Notes: generated from the letters alone by a model not told the origin. Counted from the stretch's first letter, positions 7,103-16,608 are shown. The stretch is 40,736 nucleotides of DNA from Mariniblastus sp. (GCA_011523945.1 WTFU01000189.1:3525-44260), one strand, 5' to 3'. Translations and numbers: made by a program.

Positions 7103-9724
7103 ATGAAATTTGAATTTAGTTATTTTTCTCTGGTGACATGTTCCTTAGGTGCGGTTGTTTTATTGATGGGTTGTCAGGGGGATCCGTCGCCGCCAAAAGA
7201 AGTAACTCCTAAAGAAGTCAAGGAGCCATCGCTTTCGGACGAGCAAATTCGGATCCAGGGAATTACGGACTCTGAGACGGTAATACAGGGTTTGTCGGGA
7301 AAAAAGAGCCTCATTACCACTGGGCTGAAAGACGCTCAAATTGACCTCTCTCCGGCCGTTTCAGGCAAAATAGAATACGTTGGTATTGCGGACGAAACGC
7401 TTGACTCGCTGTTATCTTCGGTAGACGGGAAGTCGCAAGATTCTCTTGCGACTTTTGAATATTGGCCGATTGATCAACAATCGAAAATGGTTGCGTTTAA
7501 TGAGATCTGGTCTCCTCTGCTCAAGAACGGACGTTTTGAAGACGCTCAACTTGGTGTTCTCAAGGGTGAATTTCTTGAGTCTGGTGTATTTGAGATGGAG
7601 ACAAAGTTTGAAGGAAGAATGCTTCTCAATGGAAAGCCTTTGGGGGTGCGTGCCTATCAGACTCTTGGGTGGCAAGAAGTTGAAGAAAACGATTGGAAAC
7701 TCGTTTCCTGGGAACAGTCAAAATTTGCTGTTATCAATGCTCCAAGGACGCTGTTCAAAAATGTAACTGCAGATCTTATTCCTGATGTTGAGACACTGAA
7801 AGCCGTATCGACGGCAACGCATGAAGACTTGATCGTTACCCGTTGCGGAGAAATGGAAATAGTCCGTTCTCTTGAAAATGGGAAGATGGTCGAAGTTCAG
7901 GCAATCAAAGAAGCGAGAGACGAATTCAAAGGGTGCAATGATTGGGGGTCAGTAGGGCAGTATCCTTCGGTCAGCGTGGTTGATTTCGATAACGATGGGT
8001 ATGAGGATCTCTTCATGACCGACCGTTGGCAAGCCGTGCAATTGCTTCGAAATCAAGGTGACGAGACCTTCGTCGATGTTACAAAATCGGTCGGCATCGA
8101 CGTGCCTGAAATGGCGACGTGTGGTTATTTCTTTGATTTTGATAATGACGGCGATTCTGATTTGTTGATTGGAATGTCGATGGTGCCTAGCCAGTTTTTC
8201 GAGAATGTCGGCGGGAAGTTTGAGCCACATGAAGCAATCAACGAAGTGCTAAGGGAAACTCGTTTTGTAAATGCAGTATCGGTAGCCGATTTAAATCGAG
8301 ATGGGCTCGAGGATCTTTACCTAAGTACTTATGCAACTGGAACCGGGCCGATTGATGATTGGATTGGGTTTGTTACACAGGAGAAGGAGCAATTAAAAAC
8401 ACGCTTGAAGATTCTCGGAAACGATAAATTTGTTGATCGTGGGGGACCGCCCAATATCCTGTTAATGAATCGTGGCGATAGTTTTGAGTGGGTGAAAATA
8501 GACGACGGTTTGAAACAGTACCGAAACTCATATCAAACGTCATGGAATGATTACGATAGTGACGGTGATCTCGATCTCTACATCTGCAATGACTTTGCTC
8601 CGGATGTTTTTCTTAGGAATGACACAGAGCGAGGCAGTTATAAACCGGTCTTTACGGACGTTACGGAAGCCGTAATTCCTACGATGGATATGGGATTTGG
8701 GATGGGGTGTTCGTGGGGCGATTACGATAACGATGGTGATTTAGATCTTTATGTATCGAATATGTACTCCAAAGCAGGTAATCGGATTGTCGATCAGGTT
8801 GAGGGCGCCGATCCAAGATTAAAAGTTGCGGCTCATGGAAACTTTCTGTTCGAGAATCAGGGGGGAGTCTTTAAGCAGGTTGCCGGAGATAAGGACGGGG
8901 AGCAGCATGTCGCACGCGTCGGTTGGTCCTACGGTGGGCAATTTGCGGATTTCGATAACGATGGGAATCTTGATATTTATGTGCCGAGTGGGTGTTACTC
9001 GGCTCCTGAGGAAGTGAAAACGAAAATAGATTTGTGAAGTTGTCTTTGGCGTGAAGCAGTTCGCTTCGGAGAAGGTCGGGGACACGAGTTTTCAAATGCG
9101 AAAGAATGGGGGCCATTGGAGGAAATGCGAACCATCTATTTCGAATGGATTGATGATCCGAAACCCGGCGAAAGGTATCTCAATAGCAATTCGCTGAGTG
9201 GAGGTGAAAGGAACCGTATTTTCTTTCGCCGTGAAGGAAATTACAAAGACTACTCTCTCGTTTCGGGGGCCGATTTTCGAGAGGACGGTCGCGGCTTTGT
9301 GTTGTTGGATTTTGATCGGGATGGCTGGATCGATCTCGGTGTGACCAGTCCGAATCACCCCCGATTCCGATTGGTGCGTAACACGATCGGTGATCGGGCT
9401 GCGAAGGCTAATTTTGTGGAAATTGAACTTGTAGGTGGGCAGACGTCAGCTGTCGCGAGCGAGGAATGGAGTCCGCGAGACGCCTACGGAGCAACCGTGG
9501 CAGTTTGGCAAAACGGCGAGCAGAAGCGGATGTTTCATCTGTCCTGCGGAGAAGGATTGTCGGGTGTAAATTCTAAACGTATTCATGTCGGCATGGGCGA
9601 CGTTGAGGAAATTGACAAGCTGGAAGTGACTTGGCCTAGCGGGAACAAAACGATACGAGAAAAGATTGGTGCTGGGCAACGGATCAGAATTTTTGAAAAT
9701 CCTGAAATCGACAATCAAGATTAG
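7103..9724 (+). CDS. Putative selenocysteine-containing FG-GAP/ASPIC-UnbV lipoprotein, copy 2
   Basis: Tandem paralogue of the gene at 4145, 873 residues with the in-frame TGA at 9035-9037 (codon 645) read as an amino acid. ATG 7103 is preferred to the TTG at 7022 because it begins directly with a lipoprotein signal (Cys24 after LLMG, then Gln), matching copy 1. Domain order is the same: unassigned N-terminal region with ITDSET near residue 60, propeller with DFDNDGYEDL, DFDNDGDSDL, DLNRDGLEDL and DYDNDGDLDL, then TGA, SCLWREAVRFG, DFDRDGWIDL and ASPIC/UnbV (RDAYGATVAV, LSCGEGLSGV, EVTWPSG). Conserved cysteines outside the TGA site include KGCNDW, GMGCSWGDY and SGCYSAP. The gap to copy 1 is 291 bases, so each may have its own promoter. 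Partner and substrate are unknown. Confidence 0.8.
9035..9068 (+). promoter_or_regulatory. Recoded UGA and SECIS-like hairpin, copy 2
   Basis: TGA at 9035-9037, then after 20 bases the stem TGAAGC (9052-9057) / GCTTCG (9063-9068) with loop AGTTC (9058-9062). Compared with copy 1 the basal C-G pair has become U-G, which keeps the pairing, and the loop and upper stem are identical. From GATTTG before the TGA to the end of the stem the two copies differ at only two bases, both synonymous third positions. The flanking codons on either side are much more diverged. Confidence 0.65.
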
Positions 9725-9864
9725 AATAGCCTGCTTAGCTAGAGTCCTTTGGAATCAGGGTTTTCGAAGCTCGGGCTTGCCCTGCTGCAAGGTTTTGAGA
9801 GAATGTGGACTCGTTTCGCGAGCACTTTTTTCATTTTCTTACAAACTCAAACTGCGTATAAAAA

Positions 9865-10722
9865 ATGCAATTCACCAAAATGCACGGGGCTGGAAACGAC
9901 TATGTTTACATTGACTGTTTCCAGGAACCAGTTCCAAAAGACCCGGCGGAGCTGGCTGTTGCTATCTCTGATCGCCATAAAGGAATCGGTTCTGATGGTT
10001 TGATCTTAATTTGTCCATCCGAGGTGGCGGATGCTCAAATGCGAATGTTCAATGCCGATGGTAGCGAATCGGCGATGTGCGGAAATGGAATCCGATGTGT
10101 GGCTAAATACGTATTCGATCATGGGATATGCCAGAAAAGTCGAATGGAAATCGAGACCGGCGCTGGTATCTTGGCATTGGATGTTGAGCAGGAACACGGT
10201 AAAGTCCAGCAAGTTCGGGTGGATATGGGTGAGCCCATTCTGCTAGCGGCAGAGATTCCGACTACACTTGCCGGGAATCCCGAAGTTAATCATTATGTGA
10301 TCAATGTTCCATTGTCCGTTGGTGGGCACGAATTTGCCGTCAATTGTGTTTCGATGGGGAATCCTCATTGTGTTATTTTTGTTGACAAGGCGACCGATGA
10401 TTTGGTTTTGCGAATTGGATCGCGAATCGAAAATGATGAGAGGTTTCCTCAGAGAGTCAACGTCGAGTTTGTCGAAATAGTGTCGCCAACGGAAGTTCGT
10501 CAGCGTACTTGGGAGCGAGGCTCAGGAGAGACGATGGCTTGCGGAACTGGTGCAAGTGCAGTTTGTGTTGCAGGGGTTTTGTCCGGAAAAACTGAGCGAA
10601 AAATAACGAACCATCTGCTCGGTGGAACGTTGTTGATTGAGTGGGATGAAGCGACGAACCATGTGTTTAAGACGGGACCAGCAACGGAAGTGTTTCGTGG
10701 CGTTTGGGATGATGAATCATAA
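9865..10722 (+). CDS. dapF: Diaminopimelate epimerase
   Basis: Interconverts LL- and meso-diaminopimelate, the cofactor-independent two-cysteine step feeding lysine and peptidoglycan synthesis. The N-terminus [17 protein letters not shown] is the family signature. The two catalytic cysteines are C72 in AMCGNGIRC and C226 in [10 protein letters not shown]. Length 285 is close to the usual 275-285. It stands 140 bases after the lipoprotein pair on the same strand and is followed by a 150-base gap before the acyltransferase. It is relevant to the question of peptidoglycan in planctomycetes, since it indicates the DAP route is present. Confidence 0.96.
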   Translation: MQFTKMHGAGNDYVYIDCFQEPVPKDPAELAVAISDRHKGIGSDGLILICPSEVADAQMRMFNADGSESAMCGNGIRCVAKYVFDHGICQKSRMEIETGAGILALDVEQEHGKVQQVRVDMGEPILLAAEIPTTLAGNPEVNHYVINVPLSVGGHEFAVNCVSMGNPHCVIFVDKATDDLVLRIGSRIENDERFPQRVNVEFVEIVSPTEVRQRTWERGSGETMACGTGASAVCVAGVLSGKTERKITNHLLGGTLLIEWDEATNHVFKTGPATEVFRGVWDDES

Positions 10723-10872
10723 GAGAATTGTGTTTTTTGAAATTGAGTTTACTCAGCGGGCTGGATTCGGTTTGGAGCAACTAGCTCTGAGCCACTTGGA
10801 TAACGGTTTCGTAATGGACTATCGGAATTGTCGCCTGCTGGGTTTTGTGATTAGTAAGGATGCTAAAGCAAC

Positions 10873-11688
10873 GTGTCAGACCCAACGTTAGGTCAGAGAA
10901 TTACCGGTCATTTAAACGCGCTGTTGATGCCGCGTGCGCTAGACCTGCTTAATTTTCGAATTCGCTACTATGATAAATCCGTTGATCCGGCTCGTTCGGA
11001 GTATAACGAGCACGTTATTTTCTCGTTTTGGCACGAGTACATTGTTGTCATTCTTCCTCGCTGGGGGCACACGCCATTAACAGTCCTTTGTTCTCAGCAT
11101 CGAGATGGCGAGTTAGTGAACCAAACCGCGGAGTCTTTAGGCTTGAACATTGTTCGAGGCAGCACTAGTCGCGGCGGCGCGGCTGCCATTCGTGCGATGA
11201 AGACGAACTCAAAGTTTTCCAGCATTGCGATGACGCCCGATGGTCCCCGTGGGCCGCGACGGGAGATGGCTATGGGACCGGTCTATCTGGCTTCATTACT
11301 GGGCATGCCCCTGGTTCCCGTTGGTATTGGTATAAGCAACCCCTATCGTCTTTCGACCTGGGATAAGTTTGCCATACCGCGCCCCCTGTCTCGAGTGCGG
11401 GTGATTTTTGGTCCAAAAATTCGCGTGCCGAAGAAAGTTGACAGGGAAACACTGGCTGCATTTAGAGTGGGCGCCCAGGGATTGATGAATGATCTTACGG
11501 ATGAGGCTCAGTATTGGGCTGACTCAAAGCAGAAAATGGTACGCGAGCAACGCTTCACACGGGATCGGCGAGCGAATCGAGTTGTGTTTGAAAGACCGCT
11601 TGTAAGACCTGAGAAATTAAAGATCGTCAAAGCCCCCGTGTCTGATACTGTTTCCGGGGATCGCCATGCAAGTAAACGCGTCGGTTGA
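10873..11688 (+). CDS. Lysophospholipid acyltransferase-like protein (DUF374)
   Basis: A 271-residue member of the DUF374 group, distantly related to lipid acyltransferases of the LpxL/PlsC type and presumed to act at the cytoplasmic face of the inner membrane on a lipid or lipid A precursor. Diagnostic stretches are FSFWHEYIVV near residue 52, SQHRDGELV, GSTSRGGAAAIRAMK and MTPDGPRGPRREMAMG around 117-132. The start is GTG at 10873. The C-terminal 60 residues are basic and probably disordered. It converges with the membrane protein gene at 11704, and the inverted repeat GTTGAG-T-CTCAAC spans its stop codon (11684-11696). The acyl acceptor cannot be deduced. Confidence 0.8.
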   Translation: MSDPTLGQRITGHLNALLMPRALDLLNFRIRYYDKSVDPARSEYNEHVIFSFWHEYIVVILPRWGHTPLTVLCSQHRDGELVNQTAESLGLNIVRGSTSRGGAAAIRAMKTNSKFSSIAMTPDGPRGPRREMAMGPVYLASLLGMPLVPVGIGISNPYRLSTWDKFAIPRPLSRVRVIFGPKIRVPKKVDRETLAAFRVGAQGLMNDLTDEAQYWADSKQKMVREQRFTRDRRANRVVFERPLVRPEKLKIVKAPVSDTVSGDRHASKRVG

Positions 11689-11703
11689 GTCTCAACAAAT
11701 CGT

Positions 11704-12915
11704 TTAGTACCGATTGTTTAAAGTATTCTTGGTCCAGGTCTCTCTTGCGCGTGTGTTCAGCCAGTACTTATCCATTTGCATTGTTATTTGGTCGCCCGCA
11801 AATCGTTTGGAATTACGGGCTCCGCTCCAGCGATTGGAAGCCTCCGAGATTATGATCGGAAGTCCTTGCGATTTGCTGAATTTCTGTTGGACTGCGACTG
11901 CCACGGCAAATTCAAATCTTGCTTGTGGGTAAATTGGCGCTGCCAGAGTTTGGTTTGACCATTGGCTGAAATTGTTCCACGGTTCATTGTCGTTCACCGG
12001 ACTGTCTATGTGAGCGCGGCTGCAACGGGGCGCATATACTTGCCACGCCGGCCAGTGGTCGCAGAGGCCCCAGACTTGGGTTAGTGGGAATGCGATGACT
12101 CCCAGCGTAATTAAGTGCCCAATAGAATCTGTCAGCGGGGGGCGTTGGGAGGGTTTGGGATTTGATTCTGGCTGTCGATAAAAGATCATGATGATCTGAA
12201 AGATAAAAAACAAGTTCCAGATTAAGACTCCGTAACCACTCACATCTTGAAACAGCAGAAGTAGTAATGCCGCGTGCATGGCTACAGCGCCGACGATTGC
12301 CAAGTGGCGAGCCTTGGGGATTAGCAAGCCAATACCTATCAGGATTTCAAAAATCGGCAGACACAGAACAGTAGCTTGCTTGACTGGTGGTGGCCAGTTT
12401 TCCGTGGTAGAACCCAAAAACCCTACAAGCGTCGATAGCATTTGATCTCCGACGGTATGAACAAACTGATAGTCCAGTTTGCTGATGCCAGAAAAAATAT
12501 AAATACTAATCGTGAGGATTTGGATTCGATGAATCGCATTTGAATTTGTCGAGGTCGCAATGACGCCCGCAAGCACAATGATCTGGTATGCCCAGGGTTG
12601 GAGACGATGCTGATCCAGCAGGATAAGCACCGTTGTTGATATGGCAAATAACATCAGCGCCGCGGTAAGTACTTTATCTTCTTTGGCGAAAAGGCAAACC
12701 AAAAGAGAAGTAGCCGACAATCCCAAGCAAGACCAATCGACCCACGTTGGCGTTGTGATCAGTGAGGCCAAAAATGGGATTTGCGGAAAGACATCTTGAG
12801 GCGTCCACAGTTTCCAAGTCGAGGCAAATAACAGAATCGCAAAAACCGCCATCCCGCACGTATAAACGCGCAATGAGGCGGACGCATTGTCCGATAATTT
12901 GGGTGTTGATGTCAA
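11704..12915 (-). CDS. Polytopic membrane protein, HTTM/MauE-like
   Basis: 403 residues with roughly eight hydrophobic segments between residues 15 and 260, then a soluble C-terminal part of about 140 residues. The segment YIFSGISKLDYQFVHTVGDQ resembles the F-[SA]-G-x-x-K-L motif seen in HTTM (vitamin-K-carboxylase-like) and MauE/DoxX-like membrane proteins, and a following stretch (LPIFEILIGIGLLIPKARH) fits that fold. I infer this family loosely and assign no reaction. It lies 15 bases downstream of the sugar isomerase-like gene on the same strand, so the two are probably co-transcribed. Confidence 0.75.
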   Translation of the reverse strand: MTSTPKLSDNASASLRVYTCGMAVFAILLFASTWKLWTPQDVFPQIPFLASLITTPTWVDWSCLGLSATSLLVCLFAKEDKVLTAALMLFAISTTVLILLDQHRLQPWAYQIIVLAGVIATSTNSNAIHRIQILTISIYIFSGISKLDYQFVHTVGDQMLSTLVGFLGSTTENWPPPVKQATVLCLPIFEILIGIGLLIPKARHLAIVGAVAMHAALLLLLFQDVSGYGVLIWNLFFIFQIIMIFYRQPESNPKPSQRPPLTDSIGHLITLGVIAFPLTQVWGLCDHWPAWQVYAPRCSRAHIDSPVNDNEPWNNFSQWSNQTLAAPIYPQARFEFAVAVAVQQKFSKSQGLPIIISEASNRWSGARNSKRFAGDQITMQMDKYWLNTRARETWTKNTLNNRY

Positions 12916-12930
12916 AAAGTTTCTTTAGCC

Positions 12931-13836
12931 TTATAGCGTATTAAGGTGTTCGATACTTTGGCCAATACTGGCGATTGGGTTAGGAGATTGATCCTGCTCA
13001 ACGTGGCATTGGTCTACCCCAATTTTTTCAGAGACGGACATGACCTTTGCCATGTCGATACTCCCGTTGCCCAGTTCTTTGAAAGCTTCGTGCGGCACCT
13101 GACCTTCATCAAAACAGGTTTTCGAGCCATTTTTAAGATCTTTCAGATGGACTTGCGAGACACGTCCGTTGAGTTTGTTTAACGTTTCGATAGGATCCCA
13201 ACCCCCAATTTTTGCCCAAAAAACGTCAAGCTCAAATTTGCAATGATTCTCGTCAAGCTGTTCGATCAAAATGTCAAAACCAGTCTTTCCGTTATCGAGA
13301 GGGGCAAACTCAAAAGAGTGATTGTGGTAACACAATTGAATGCCGGATTTAGCACACTTTTCGCCGAATTGATTTGAGGTCTCAGCATAGCGTTTAAATT
13401 GATCCGATGTCTGGCGGTTGGGTTTGTTGATATATCCAAACACTAAATGCTTAAGATTTGCTAGTTGCGCCTGCTCAAGAATTTTGTCAAGCGAGGGTAC
13501 TCCCTTGGCAGCTGGCGTACATATAGCTTGCCAGTTGAGAAAACTTGAGGTTACGGCTAGGCCCAGGTCTTTGCAGATTGGAAGAAGTTCGGCCGCGTCA
13601 TTCGTATCTCCAAGTTCTACCTGGTAATAGCCTGCGTCGGAAATTGCTGTAAGCGTTTTTCGTTTGTCTTCCTGCATTTGGTTTCGAACGGTCCATAGTT
13701 GCAGGCCAATTGTTTTCTTGTACTTGCTGTTTTCTGAAAGATAGTTAGGAAATGCCATGATTGAGTTTGTGAATGAAGATGCAATTGCGGCCGAAGCGAT
13801 ACCGGAAGTCGATTTTAAAAAAGTTCGTCGTTTCAT
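12931..13836 (-). CDS. Tat-exported sugar phosphate isomerase/epimerase-like protein
   Basis: A 301-residue xylose-isomerase-like TIM-barrel protein (AP endonuclease 2 superfamily). The N-terminus MKRRTFLKSTSGIASAAIA is a clear twin-arginine signal (RRTFLK), so it is folded before export. Barrel motifs include LGLQLWTVRN at the start of strand one, LCYHNHSFEF near residue 165, ELDVFWAKIGG near 200, VHLKD near 230 and a late VEQD, which supply the usual metal ligands (Glu, Asp, His). Planctomycetes carry many such exported paralogues, generally linked to sugar breakdown; the substrate is unknown. It is upstream of the membrane protein gene by 15 bases and downstream of the small immunity-like gene. 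Confidence 0.88.
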   Translation of the reverse strand: MKRRTFLKSTSGIASAAIASSFTNSIMAFPNYLSENSKYKKTIGLQLWTVRNQMQEDKRKTLTAISDAGYYQVELGDTNDAAELLPICKDLGLAVTSSFLNWQAICTPAAKGVPSLDKILEQAQLANLKHLVFGYINKPNRQTSDQFKRYAETSNQFGEKCAKSGIQLCYHNHSFEFAPLDNGKTGFDILIEQLDENHCKFELDVFWAKIGGWDPIETLNKLNGRVSQVHLKDLKNGSKTCFDEGQVPHEAFKELGNGSIDMAKVMSVSEKIGVDQCHVEQDQSPNPIASIGQSIEHLNTL

Positions 13837-13875
13837 GGTTTCAGATCTCTACAGTGTTGAAAAAGCGTTGGATTA

Positions 13876-14097
13876 TTATGGGGTGTGAAGTTTGTAATAA
13901 CTGAGCGCGAGGTCGACAATTTGTTCGGCGGTCATCGCCTTCCCGCTAGGTGGATTGAAAATTAGCTCGCTCACGTTGGGGTGCGGTACATTCTGTTCAA
14001 GCCGACTGAGTAACGCATCTACATCAACGATACATCCGCTGGTCGTCATGATGTGGTCTACTAAACGGATTAGTTCTTCGCGGTTAAGTTTTGTCAT
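13876..14097 (-). CDS. Colicin/pyocin immunity-like small protein
   Basis: 73 residues. The sequence follows the colicin E-type immunity (Im7/Im9) pattern: an opening REELIRLVDHIM like EFxxLxxxI, then a conserved HPNVSELIFNP, matching HPxGxDLIYYP of the immunity family, and a closing QIVDLALSYYK matching GIVxxIKxWR. In E colicin systems such a protein binds and neutralises a DNase or RNase domain. No toxin, lysis gene or HNH nuclease is adjacent, so it is either an orphan immunity protein or a relative with another role. The gene sits 39 bases ahead of the Tat isomerase gene on the same strand. Confidence 0.6.
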   Translation of the reverse strand: MTKLNREELIRLVDHIMTTSGCIVDVDALLSRLEQNVPHPNVSELIFNPPSGKAMTAEQIVDLALSYYKLHTP

Positions 14098-14635
14098 TTC
14101 CTTAAGATAGGCATTGGATCAATTTTTGCAAACGACTCAGTGCTTACCAAACGCCCGCTTGCAGTTCACGGGCCTACAAGCCCGAGTAGAACGAACTGGA
14201 TGATTGGTTGACGTAACCTGTTTCACATTCACCGCGGGTGGAGTTCGCATTGTATCCCGAAGTTGGCGATGTTCTCTTTTCAATTCGACATTGGGGCGTC
14301 AAATGTCGTTTTGAGGGGTTCTTTTGGTTGCGAATCTACCATTGCCCGCCGGTTCGTTTAAACTCGAGTTTATTGTTGCAAGGTCGATTATTTGTGGGGT
14401 ATACTTCGGACATAGGGATTTGTTAGCCGCTTGCAGCCTTTATCTGCTAAAGAGCCTTCGAACCTCACCAATTGCATTTTCAATTGCGTTGGAGTGAGAC
14501 GTACTCTGCTTTTCGGCAGTTCTTTGCAGGTTTTGCAATCGCTAACGCTTCTGTTTTTTTCTCCCTTTTCGCCGCAGGTGTAATTGCGCGAAATCGGAGT
14601 TAGGTATTTCTGTTATTGAGTAGGGTTATCATAGC
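14098..14635. other. Intergenic region between immunity-like gene and PLP enzyme
   Basis: 538 bases with divergent flanking genes. I see no convincing gene. There is a small GC hairpin, CGGGC (14169-14173) / GCCCG (14180-14184) with loop CTACAA, without a T-run. The leader of the PLP gene (about 14420-14635) has several short inverted repeats, but I could not match it to a known SAM or other sulfur-responsive riboswitch. Confidence 0.35.
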
Positions 14636-15862
14636 GTGTCAAGCAAGCAAAGCAGAGGAATAAGTTTTGATACTGTCGGCCAGCGTGCAGCGGGTGTTTC
14701 GACGTTGTCGGTCCATGCCGGCGAACAACGGCAAAAGGTTGCTAATTCGATTACCGATCCGGTTGTTTTGGCGTCAACGTTTACGTTTACAGACACTCAA
14801 AGCATTATCAACTTTATTGAAAACGACGAAGACCGAGGTGAGTACGGTCGGTATGGCGTTCCTGGCGAGCAGGTAGTCGAAAGGAAATTGGCAGCTCTGG
14901 AAAACGCTGAGGAGGGGATTCTTTTTTCCAGTGGAATGGCTGCCCTAGTTGGTTTGTTTAATGCAAAATTGAGCTCCGGCGATGAAATCATTTTTTTTGA
15001 TGAGTGTTACCATCGCTCAAGGGAGTACTGTAAAAAACATCTCTCCCGATTTGGAATTGTCACACGCCAGGTGAAGACCGGCGATTATGCAGCGATGGAG
15101 TCTGCGATAAATTCCCAAACTAAATTACTCGTAAGCGAGTCACCTACTAATCCACATTTGAGTATTCTTGATCTCGAACGCTTTGCTGGGATTGGGGAAA
15201 AGTATCAGGTTGAAACTTTGATTGATGCAACGCTTGCGACTCCTTTTAATGTTCAGCCTCTAAATTTTGGAATAGACTACGTCGTCCACTCAGCCACTAA
15301 ATATTTGGGCGGGCACAACGATCTTTTGGCAGGAATTGTTCTGGGGTGCTCGGAAAAACTCGCGGATATCCGCTCATTGCGCGGGGTGACGGGGGCGGTT
15401 AATTCTGCGCACAACTGTTACCTACTGGAGCGAGGATTAAAAACATTTGAAATTAGAATGCAGCGTCATAACGAGAATGGGCAGCGGGTGGCGGAGTTTT
15501 TGGAAAACCATCCACGGGTCTCGCGAGTGCTCTATCCTGGTCTTCCGTCGCACCGAGATTATCAAATTGCCAAAAAGACGATGCGTGGGTTTGGCGGATT
15601 GGTAACGTTTGAAGTCGCGGAGGCGGATTGGAAAGCCACTTCAAAAGTTGTGGATCGTGCCAAGTTGGCAAGAATTGCACCGAGCCTTGGCGGAGTTGAA
15701 TCTTTGATCGAGCAACCGCTGGTAATGAGCTATTGGGGGTATGGGCCGGAAGAACGTAAGTCGTTCGGGATCTCAGACAACATGATCCGCCTAGCGTGTG
15801 GCATAGAGAACAGCAGCGATATCATTGAAGACCTTGAGCAAGCGCTGGCTGCCGAGAGCTAG
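14636..15862 (+). CDS. Cys/Met metabolism PLP-dependent enzyme (cystathionine gamma-synthase/beta-lyase family)
   Basis: A 408-residue fold-type I PLP enzyme of the trans-sulfuration family. It shows the family opening STLSVHAGEQRQ, EYGRYGVPGEQVVERKLAALE (residues about 69-90), SSGMAALVGLF, and the PLP lysine K222 in HSATKYLGGHNDLLAG. The C-terminal region has the usual SLGGVESLIEQP, which positions the substrate carboxylate. Members make or cleave cystathionine or use O-acylhomoserine. I cannot decide between gamma-synthase, lyase and sulfhydrylase from sequence alone. The start is GTG at 14636 with a weak ribosome site. It is monocistronic by spacing. Confidence 0.88.
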   Translation: MSSKQSRGISFDTVGQRAAGVSTLSVHAGEQRQKVANSITDPVVLASTFTFTDTQSIINFIENDEDRGEYGRYGVPGEQVVERKLAALENAEEGILFSSGMAALVGLFNAKLSSGDEIIFFDECYHRSREYCKKHLSRFGIVTRQVKTGDYAAMESAINSQTKLLVSESPTNPHLSILDLERFAGIGEKYQVETLIDATLATPFNVQPLNFGIDYVVHSATKYLGGHNDLLAGIVLGCSEKLADIRSLRGVTGAVNSAHNCYLLERGLKTFEIRMQRHNENGQRVAEFLENHPRVSRVLYPGLPSHRDYQIAKKTMRGFGGLVTFEVAEADWKATSKVVDRAKLARIAPSLGGVESLIEQPLVMSYWGYGPEERKSFGISDNMIRLACGIENSSDIIEDLEQALAAES

Positions 15863-15927
15863 TTGTTTGCTGGAGTGTCAGGTTCGCAGTTTTCCAGTTT
15901 GTTGTTTTAGGCGGTGAGATGTTCCGC

Positions 15928-16608
15928 TTAATCATTATTTGCCGAGGTAACGGGTGGCAGACGGTATTGGATCAGACCAAATTTCGTGCCATGGTTAGTC
16001 GGCTCAGCTTTTGGAGTGATAACAGGCCGTCGCGATGTAAGAGGGGTGGAAGCATTGCGGAACTGGTCACTTTTTGAAATTCGAGCCGCTGATTTAGTGC
16101 TTTCGGTTGACGACTCTACGATGGGCGGAGCGTTACTGGCACAATCATCGCAGGAGTTCTGGGTGCACTCGGTGCAACCACCGCGGGTCGAGGATGCACA
16201 TCCGCCAATGTTGCCGTTCTTTCGTGCTTTGTGGCAATCAGCGCGAGTGCAGCCAAGGTCGCAACAAGAACCGTCTCTGACTCGTTGCTTGACCTCTTCA
16301 ATGTCTTGCTTGATCGAATTCCAAATTCCTTTTCTGGAAGGAAGAGCTTTTTCAGTAATTGGCTTCCAGCAGATATAGGGAGAGTAGCGTTTCGCCTGTT
16401 CGCCGTCGCAGTTGTAGAAAAAACCGGAATTGCCCGTTTGAAGGTTGAATAGTTTACCGCGAGTCCACGGGTCACTGGGCTTATAGAATTCGGTTGCAGC
16501 ACAATTCTCGTTTTGGTAGATGACCTGTTGAGCGTTGGCATCCGTCGCGCTGCAAAGGTAGCAAGAAAATAATGCGGGCAGAATCATGAGGGTGGATGAA
16601 AAACGCAC
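15928..16608 (-). CDS. Secreted cysteine-rich hypothetical protein
   Basis: I chose GTG at 16608 because a strong AGGAGAG (complement of 16613-16619) lies 4 bases upstream; this gives 226 residues with an immediate signal peptide (LMILPALFSCYL...ATDANAQ). The mature N-terminal half has spaced Cys and Trp residues. Around residues 115-155 a dense cysteine cluster follows the pattern CCDLGCxxxxC, then CxxxxxxxCxxCxxxxCDDC, suggesting disulfides or metal binding. The last 70 residues are Ser/Thr/Pro-rich and likely disordered. I recognise no family. It converges with the PLP enzyme gene and is divergent from mqnA. Confidence 0.65.
   Translation of the reverse strand: MRFSSTLMILPALFSCYLCSATDANAQQVIYQNENCAATEFYKPSDPWTRGKLFNLQTGNSGFFYNCDGEQAKRYSPYICWKPITEKALPSRKGIWNSIKQDIEEVKQRVRDGSCCDLGCTRADCHKARKNGNIGGCASSTRGGCTECTQNSCDDCASNAPPIVESSTESTKSAARISKSDQFRNASTPLTSRRPVITPKAEPTNHGTKFGLIQYRLPPVTSANND

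Noticed and set aside
4145..9724. Both copies as nonsense-mutated pseudogenes
   Set aside because: The same codon is TGA in both, no other stop or frameshift exists in either, and the sequence after it keeps a complete, conserved domain.
11684..11696. Inverted repeat GTTGAG-T-CTCAAC at the end of the acyltransferase gene
   Set aside because: Loop of one base and no T-run; too small to call a terminator.
14420..14635. Possible sulfur/SAM riboswitch ahead of the PLP enzyme
   Set aside because: I could not identify the conserved core or pairing of any known SAM-type riboswitch.
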